From an uncultured Eubacteriales bacterium (lineage in GTDB: Bacteria > Bacillota > Clostridia > Christensenellales > Aristaeellaceae): a DNA stretch of 64,000 nucleotides. Positions within the stretch are counted from its first letter, which is position 1, and the number at the start of each line of letters is the position of its first letter. The position numbers and the translations under genes were made by a program. The notes under the pieces were generated by a model that had not been told where the DNA came from, did not search any database, and was given only the letters and a program-made list of their open reading frames with translations. Shown in pieces: positions 58,949 to 64,000 of the stretch. The stretch covers positions 62,406-126,405 of the forward strand of contig CACYWL010000004.1 of the NCBI GenBank assembly GCA_902778055.1, given 5' to 3'.

Positions 58949-61390
58949 ATGAAATTCGGACATTTTGATGACAAAGCCCGGGAATATGTGATCGAGACGC
59001 CCCGGACGCCGTATCCCTGGATCAACTATCTGGGATGCGAGAAATTCTTCGGAATCATCAGCAATACGGCCGGCGGATACTGCTTTTACCGGGACGCCCG
59101 GCTGCGCAGAATCACGCGGTACCGTTATAACAATATGCCCGTGGACAACGGGGGCCGTTACTTCTATATCAAGGACGGGGACACGGTCTGGAATCCGGGC
59201 TGGAAGCCCGTCAAGACCGAGCTGGATGAATACTCCTGCCAGCACGGCATGGGCTATACGATCATCACCGGAAAGAAGAACGGGCTGACGGCCAGCCAGC
59301 GCTCCTTCGTGCCCATGGGCTTCGATGCTGAGGTGCATCAGATCACCCTGAAGAACGAATCCGGCGCGGAGAAGGACGTGATCCTGACCAGCTTCGTGGA
59401 ATTCTGCCTGTGGAACGCCCAGGACGATATGCTGAACTTCCAGCGGAACTTCTCCACGGGCGAGGTCGAGGTCGAGGACGGCGTCATCTATCACAAGACC
59501 GAGTACCGCGAGCGGAGAAATCATTATTCCTTCTATGCCGTGAACACGCCGATCGACGGGTTTGACACGGATATGGAAACCTTCCTGGGCCTGTACAACG
59601 GCTTCGAGAATCCCCAGGCCGTCCTGACCGGGAAGATGGGCAATTCCATCGCCTCCGGATGGCAGCCCATGGCGGCGCACCAGATCAAGGTGCACCTGGC
59701 GGCCGGCGAGGAGAAGAAATTCAACTTCGTGCTGGGCTATGTGGAGCTGCCGAACGAGGAAAAGTGGGCGGCCCCGGGCATCATCAACAAGAAGCCCGCG
59801 AAGGAGCTGCTGAAGAGCCTGACCACCGACGCCCAGATCGAGGAGAAATTCCAGCAGCTGCGGAAGCACTGGGACAACCTGCTGAGCGCCTATACGCTGA
59901 AGACGGACAACGAGAAGCTGGGCCGGATGGTCAATATCTGGAATCCTTATCAGTGCATGGTGACCTTCAACATGAGCCGGAGCACCTCCATGTTTGAGAG
60001 CGGCATCGGCCGGGGCATGGGCTTCCGCGATTCCAGCCAGGATCTGCTGGGCTTTGTGCACCAGATTCCGGAGCGGGCGAGGGAGCGGATTCTCGACATC
60101 GCCGCGACCCAGTTCCGGGACGGCGGATGCTACCACCAGTATCAGCCCCTGACCAAGAAGGGCAACAATGACATCGGCGGCGGCTTCGGAGACGATCCGC
60201 TGTGGCTGATTGCGGGCACGGCCGCCTATATCAAGGAGACCGGGGATTTCGGAATCCTGGACGCCACGACTCCCTATGACTGCAATCCCGAGGACTGCGG
60301 GACGCTGCTGGAGCACCTGGAGGTCAGCCTGGAGCACGTGATTCAGAACCGCGGCCCCCACGGGCTGCCGCTGATCGGCCGGGCGGACTGGAACGACTGC
60401 CTGAACCTGAACTGCTACAGCGATACGCCGGATGAGAGCTTCCAGACCTTCTCCAACCCCAACGCGCCGGACGATCGCGTCGCGGAGAGCGTGCTGATCG
60501 CCGGCATGTTCGTATCCATCGGGCCGGAGCTGGTCGCCCTGGAGCGGAGGCTGGGCCGGACGGAGAAGGCGGAGGAGTATCAGAAGGCCATCGACGACAT
60601 GACCGCGGCTGTCGAGAAGGACGGCTGGGACGGCGAATGGTTTGTCCGCGCCTATGATGCCATGGGCCACAAGGTGGGCTCCAAAGAGTGCGAGGACGGC
60701 AAGATTTACATCGAAAGCCAGGGCTACTGCGTCATGGCCGGCATCGGCCTGCAGGACGGCAAGGCGGAGAAGGCGCTGGAGAGCGTCCACAAATACCTGG
60801 AGACCGAACACGGCATCGTGCTGCTGCAGCCGGCCTATAAGGAATACCATCTGGAGCTGGGCGAGGTGAGCTCCTATCCCGGCGGATACAAGGAGAACGC
60901 GGGCATTTTCTGCCACAACAACCCCTGGATTATCGCCGCCGAAACCGTGGTCGGACACGGGGACCGGGCCTTCGACCTGTACAGCCGGATCGCTCCCGCC
61001 TGGCGGGAGGAAATCTCCGATCTGCATAAGATGGAGCCCTACGTCTACAGTCAGATGATTGCAGGAAAGGATGCTCCGCATTTCGGTCAGGCAAAGAACT
61101 CCTGGCTGACGGGCACCGCGGCCTGGAACTTCTACGTTATCAGCAATTACATTCTCGGCATCAAGCCGGACTGGGACGGACTGAAAATCGATCCCTGCAT
61201 TCCGCACGTGTGGGACGGCTACTCCGTCAGCCGCCGTTTCCGCGGCGCGGTCTATGAGATCGAGATCAAAAACCCGGCGCATGTCTGCCGGGGCGTGAAG
61301 CAGATCACCGTGGACGGAAAGACCGTGGACGGGAACGTGATTCCCGCTTTCCCGGACGGAACGCATCAGGTGGAGGTTATCCTGGGATAA
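58949..61390 (+). CDS. Cellobiose phosphorylase-type glycoside phosphorylase (GH94)
   Basis: 813 residues, the usual length of cellobiose phosphorylase. The start [15 protein letters not shown], the YPWINYLG segment, the catalytic DWND (480-483, aspartate as general acid), GFRDSSQD and [16 protein letters not shown] are family blocks. It splits cellobiose with phosphate into glucose-1-phosphate and glucose in the cytoplasm, saving one ATP. Its promoter and ribosome site (GGAGGGG) place the start at 58949. It sits next to the pectin enzyme, consistent with plant cell-wall use; specificity for cellobiose over similar disaccharides is inferred from close length and motif match. Confidence 0.92.
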   Translation: MKFGHFDDKAREYVIETPRTPYPWINYLGCEKFFGIISNTAGGYCFYRDARLRRITRYRYNNMPVDNGGRYFYIKDGDTVWNPGWKPVKTELDEYSCQHGMGYTIITGKKNGLTASQRSFVPMGFDAEVHQITLKNESGAEKDVILTSFVEFCLWNAQDDMLNFQRNFSTGEVEVEDGVIYHKTEYRERRNHYSFYAVNTPIDGFDTDMETFLGLYNGFENPQAVLTGKMGNSIASGWQPMAAHQIKVHLAAGEEKKFNFVLGYVELPNEEKWAAPGIINKKPAKELLKSLTTDAQIEEKFQQLRKHWDNLLSAYTLKTDNEKLGRMVNIWNPYQCMVTFNMSRSTSMFESGIGRGMGFRDSSQDLLGFVHQIPERARERILDIAATQFRDGGCYHQYQPLTKKGNNDIGGGFGDDPLWLIAGTAAYIKETGDFGILDATTPYDCNPEDCGTLLEHLEVSLEHVIQNRGPHGLPLIGRADWNDCLNLNCYSDTPDESFQTFSNPNAPDDRVAESVLIAGMFVSIGPELVALERRLGRTEKAEEYQKAIDDMTAAVEKDGWDGEWFVRAYDAMGHKVGSKECEDGKIYIESQGYCVMAGIGLQDGKAEKALESVHKYLETEHGIVLLQPAYKEYHLELGEVSSYPGGYKENAGIFCHNNPWIIAAETVVGHGDRAFDLYSRIAPAWREEISDLHKMEPYVYSQMIAGKDAPHFGQAKNSWLTGTAAWNFYVISNYILGIKPDWDGLKIDPCIPHVWDGYSVSRRFRGAVYEIEIKNPAHVCRGVKQITVDGKTVDGNVIPAFPDGTHQVEVILG

Positions 61391-61406
61391 TCAGGGAAAA
61401 GCAGAG

Positions 61407-61441
61407 GGACGGTTCCGCGAGGGACCGTCCTTTTCCCTTTC
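61407..61441 (+). terminator. Terminator of the GH94 gene
   Basis: Stem GGACGGT/ACCGTCC with a 10-nt loop followed by TTTTCCCTTT. Confidence 0.78.
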
Positions 61442-61712
61442 GTTCACGGTGCCTGCGAAATCCGCCGCCGGGGCGGCGGCATGCCTGTTTTGGGGAGCAA
61501 CGGAAGGGAAAAAAGAAAAAAGCAAAACCGGACGGAACTTTTTTCCGAACCCCGCGTCTGACAGGATGTAAGGGGGAACGGAGCGAAAGCTCAGCCGGTA
61601 GCGGAAGCCGGGAGAGGCGGGCAGGCAGCCCGGCAGAGGAGAACCGGCCAGGGACTCCAGGATGCCTGAAAAAGAAAACGAAAAGAAAGAAAAGAAAACG
61701 GAGGACAAAAAC

Positions 61713-62150
61713 ATGAAGAAGCTGATGGCGATGATGGCTGCGGTGATGGTGCTGGCTGCGATGACGGTGACGGCGGGCTGCGCGGAAACGGACGGGACGG
61801 CCCTGATCCTGGAGAAAATCGGCGAGGTGAAGCTCGGGGAGAGCACGGAAGGACTGGAGCCGCTGAAGAATCAGATCGGCGAGCTGACCCTGGGGACGGA
61901 AGCGGGACTGACCGGGGAGAAGCACGCGGTGATGACCGGCGGAGCGACCCTTACCCTGCATGGAGAACTGATCCCGATTCTGGACGAGGATCCCTTCGGG
62001 TTCGGGAAACTGGTGAACCTGGACCTGAACCTCAAATCTCTGGAATCCCTGACGGCCGGCATCCGGGAGGACGGTGCGAGAGACATCGGAAGCAGCCTGC
62101 TGAACGGTATCCTTACGGAAAATGTATCCGATTTGATCAAACCCGAGTAA
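61713..62150 (+). CDS. Small exported (possibly lipo-) protein, unknown
   Basis: 145 residues. Hydrophobic signal (about 1-23) ending in TAGC, followed by AETDG, so either a lipoprotein cysteine or a normal cleavage site. The mature part is polar with Gly, Glu and Leu. No family recognised. The ATG at 61713 behind ACGGAGG is chosen over the in-frame ATG at 61662. The 322-nt gap upstream (61391-61712) holds the GH94 terminator and a GC-rich inverted repeat (61462-61480); I saw no gene or clear promoter there. Confidence 0.68.
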   Translation: MKKLMAMMAAVMVLAAMTVTAGCAETDGTALILEKIGEVKLGESTEGLEPLKNQIGELTLGTEAGLTGEKHAVMTGGATLTLHGELIPILDEDPFGFGKLVNLDLNLKSLESLTAGIREDGARDIGSSLLNGILTENVSDLIKPE

Positions 62151-62168
62151 ACGAATGCAGGATCCATG

Positions 62169-62197
62169 GCGGAGGCGCGGAGGCGCTTCCGCTTTTT
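62169..62197 (+). terminator. Terminator after the small exported protein
   Basis: Two-tier stem: GCGGA/TCCGC outside, GCGC/GCGC inside, one bulge, then TTTTT. Confidence 0.78.
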
Positions 62198-62298
62198 GGG
62201 ATTATCTTCCGGTCCGCCCGGAACATGCTTCGTCTGCGCCGAAAACTGCTTTTTCCGGAGAAGAGCCGCGGCCGGGCCATCGTTTTCTTCGATTATCA

Positions 62299-62328
62299 TT
62301 GACAACAGAGAAAAAACTGATATATAAT
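62299..62328 (+). promoter_or_regulatory. Strong promoter of the exported-protein/clostripain unit
   Basis: TTGACA at 62299-62304 (perfect), 18-bp spacer, TATAAT at 62323-62328 (perfect). It is the closest to sigma-A consensus in the window. Confidence 0.85.
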
Positions 62329-62389
62329 CCGGTTAGATTCCTTCCGGATTGGGAAGGTGAAAACAGAACGAAGAAAGGCGGAAAAAGGG

Positions 62390-63109
62390 ATGAAGAAAAT
62401 TGTTGCTGTTTTACTGGCGCTTTTGATGTGCGCTGCCTCGCTGACCGCGTTCGCGGAGCTGGGGTTTGATTTCTCGCAGGACGAGATCAAGCTTGACGGA
62501 ATCGGCATTGCTGAGCTTCCTGAGATTGAAAAGGATGAGAATGCCCGCGCCGTGACCGCTACGGACTCGGTGGTCAATCAGGACGGAGTGTACGGTATCC
62601 TGACGAAGACCGGGGCTCTGATCGTTTTCGATCCCCGGGGCCTGAGCTTCATGACCCTGACCCAGGACTACAAGGCTTCCTACGATGTGTACAAGCTTTT
62701 CAAGGACACGGCTACGGTGCAGCAATACATCCAGTCGATGGCCGAGGATGATTTCCACATCATCGTGTGGGATCAGTACGACGCCTTTGATCTGATTGCG
62801 CTGGATACCTGCGGCAGCGACGGGCTGACCCAGAAGGTGGGCAACCTGAACCGGCTGAGCGAAAACGACATTCATACCGTCGCCTCCGCACTGGCCCAGG
62901 CCAACGGCCTCACCAGCTACGATCTGTACGGCTTCAACAACAATATCTGGATTCAGCTGAATGCCCAGACCCTTGTCACCATCGTCAACGGTGAGTATCA
63001 GAGGGTCTATTTCAAGCCGAAGGGGTCCAGCATGACGAGCGAGGATTTCACCGATTTCTCCAACTTCATGCGCTCTCTGCTGATCCTTGGAAAGGATGAG
63101 ATCGAATGA
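62390..63109 (+). CDS. Exported protein of unknown function, upstream of clostripain
   Basis: 239 residues. Signal peptide (about 1-23, cleavage after TAFA). The mature domain mixes strands and helices: FDFSQDEIKLDGIGI, LTKTGALIVFDPRGLSF, FHIIVWDQYDAFDL, and a C-terminal region ending FTDFSNFMRSLLILG. No family recognised. The ATG at 62390 follows a G-rich site; the in-frame ATG at 62357 is less likely. It overlaps the clostripain start by ATGA, which suggests a linked job such as chaperone, propeptide or inhibitor; this is inference. Confidence 0.72.
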   Translation: MKKIVAVLLALLMCAASLTAFAELGFDFSQDEIKLDGIGIAELPEIEKDENARAVTATDSVVNQDGVYGILTKTGALIVFDPRGLSFMTLTQDYKASYDVYKLFKDTATVQQYIQSMAEDDFHIIVWDQYDAFDLIALDTCGSDGLTQKVGNLNRLSENDIHTVASALAQANGLTSYDLYGFNNNIWIQLNAQTLVTIVNGEYQRVYFKPKGSSMTSEDFTDFSNFMRSLLILGKDEIE

Positions 63110-64000
63110 GAAGGAATCGAATCAAGGCCTGGATCAGCCTGCTTCTGATCCTGGCTCTGGCGATGGGCTGCATCGGCGCCCGCGCGGAAACGCCCCGGAA
63201 AAAGGTGACCGTCATGGTCTACATGAGCGGAGCGGACCTGGAGCTGAAGGCGAGAGCCGGAAGCCGGGTGATTTCCCAGATGTACGCCACCCGCTTCAAC
63301 CAGGACGAGGTCAACGTCATCGTCCTTTGCGGCGGCAGCAGAAAATGGTATTCCGGGCTGAGCACCGAGGCCCTGTCCGTGGTGGACGTGGGCAAGGGCG
63401 AGCGGCGTTCCCTGTTTGTGGCGGAGGAGCTTCCGCAGGCCAACATGGGAGAGCCGGAAACCCTGACCGCCTTCCTGAACCTGTGCGCAGAAAAGTACCC
63501 GGCCGAAACCTATGACCTGGTGCTGTGGAATCACGGCGGCGGGCCGCTGTACGGCGTCTGCGGCGATTATCTCCATGGGGAAGACTATCTGACGACGCAG
63601 GAGATGATCCAGGCCCTGAGCGGCAGCGTACTCGGAGAAAAGGGCATCGATCTGATCGCCATGCATGCCTGCCTGATGGGATCGGCGGAATTTGCCTATG
63701 CCGTGGCCCCCTATGCGAAGTACTACATCGCTTCCGAGGACAGCCAGTTCGGCCTGGACTACGGATGGCTGAGCGGCATTGAAAACGCGACTCCCCTGGA
63801 AACCGCGCAGAAGATGGTGGACGGCAGCTTCGCGTTCAACAGCAAGGTGATCGAGGAGCAGGACGAGAGCGAGACCAACTCCTTTGCTGTGCTGGATCTG
63901 AGCAAAATGCAGGCGGTGAGCGAGGCGGTCGACGGGTTCTTCTCCGAGGTGACGGCGACCATGTCGGACGACACCCTGAACACCCTGTCCGGATACCGCC
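63106..64000 (+). CDS. Clostripain family cysteine peptidase (C11), cut by window edge
   Basis: At least 298 residues, open at the right edge, so the C-terminus is missing. Signal region with LLLILALAMGCIGARAE (a cysteine near residue 22 could be a lipobox or a cleavage zone). The catalytic histidine lies in LVLWNHGGG (H143) and the cysteine in MHACLMGSAEF (C189), both C11 hallmarks; the ASEDSQ segment follows. Clostripains cut after arginine or lysine outside the cell and often need calcium and self-cleavage. Start overlaps the upstream gene by 4 nt, so the two are co-translated. Confidence 0.9.
   Translation, partial: MRRNRIKAWISLLLILALAMGCIGARAETPRKKVTVMVYMSGADLELKARAGSRVISQMYATRFNQDEVNVIVLCGGSRKWYSGLSTEALSVVDVGKGERRSLFVAEELPQANMGEPETLTAFLNLCAEKYPAETYDLVLWNHGGGPLYGVCGDYLHGEDYLTTQEMIQALSGSVLGEKGIDLIAMHACLMGSAEFAYAVAPYAKYYIASEDSQFGLDYGWLSGIENATPLETAQKMVDGSFAFNSKVIEEQDESETNSFAVLDLSKMQAVSEAVDGFFSEVTATMSDDTLNTLSGYR

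Noticed and set aside
58802-61366. An 854-codon minus-strand frame over the GH94 gene
   Set aside because: Antisense to a gene with clear family motifs; no ribosome site or domain pattern seen.

Overview
The window is a G+C-rich chromosomal segment of a Gram-positive Firmicute, most likely an anaerobic gut or rumen member of the Clostridia. The support is the S10-spc ribosomal order with a zinc-type S14, a KOW gene between map and infA, a tetrahydrofolate (THF) riboswitch in front of folT, a clostripain-family protease, ECF-type vitamin transporters, many GTG/TTG starts behind strong AGGAGG sites, and genes for plant-polysaccharide use. The exact genus cannot be read from the sequence. I see no phage, insertion sequence or CRISPR array; the region reads as core chromosome plus accessory transport and envelope genes.

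Layout. 1-3228: a dedicated ECF transporter (T, fused double ATPase, S). 3264-4984: parA-parB behind a clear sigma-A promoter with a 24-bp dyad at the predicted transcription start. 5030-8372: an envelope-glycan cluster (sugar transferase, split transketolase, LicD). 8423-11187: a YycJ-type metallohydrolase and an ABC-F ATPase. 11188-11639: a terminator flanked by two copies of a 26-nt imperfect palindrome, then the S10 promoter and a structured leader. 11640-24542: S10/spc operon from rpsJ through secY, adk, map, KOW protein, infA and rpmJ; it stops at a terminator instead of running on into rpsM-rpsK-rpsD-rpoA-rplQ. 24730-24818: tRNA-Ser(CGA). 24890-30840: peroxiredoxin, an amino-acid ABC transporter with unusual domain fusions, an RsbW-like ATPase and a diguanylate cyclase. 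30979-33375 (minus): a SUV3-like helicase. 33523-36911: an acidic protein and a MacB-like ABC exporter. 36984-38204: THF riboswitch and folT with a C-terminal extension. 38353-38425: tRNA-Ala(GGC). 38573-41926: RecQ, a zinc-ribbon membrane protein, an esterase and a 51-residue acidic protein. 41956-46689: an Fbp-like ABC importer whose promoter carries two dyads. 46795-55535: secreted and envelope proteins (YARHG protein, MATE pump, papain-like peptidase, CapA, acyltransferase, CNNM/CorC, zinc-ribbon protein). 55544-61390: small proteins, a GNAT acetyltransferase, a histidine phosphatase, a pectin acetylesterase fused to L-rhamnose mutarotase, and a cellobiose-phosphorylase-type GH94 enzyme. 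61713-64000: two small exported proteins and a clostripain cut by the window edge.

How the genes work together. Three themes recur: translation and secretion (S10-spc-secY); nutrient capture (ECF, FolT, polar amino acid and Fbp-like systems, plus intracellular pectin and cello-oligosaccharide breakdown); and envelope building. The most unusual architectures are the amino-acid transporter (a complete substrate-binding domain flanked by two half domains, all fused to a permease, with a partner ATPase that carries a degenerate anti-sigma-like domain), the esterase-mutarotase fusion, the extended FolT, and structured RNA segments inside the ribosomal operon. Promoters are mostly plain sigma-A sites with 17-18 bp spacers, and several of them corrected start codons in this annotation. 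All functions are inferred from motifs read by eye; no database search was possible.
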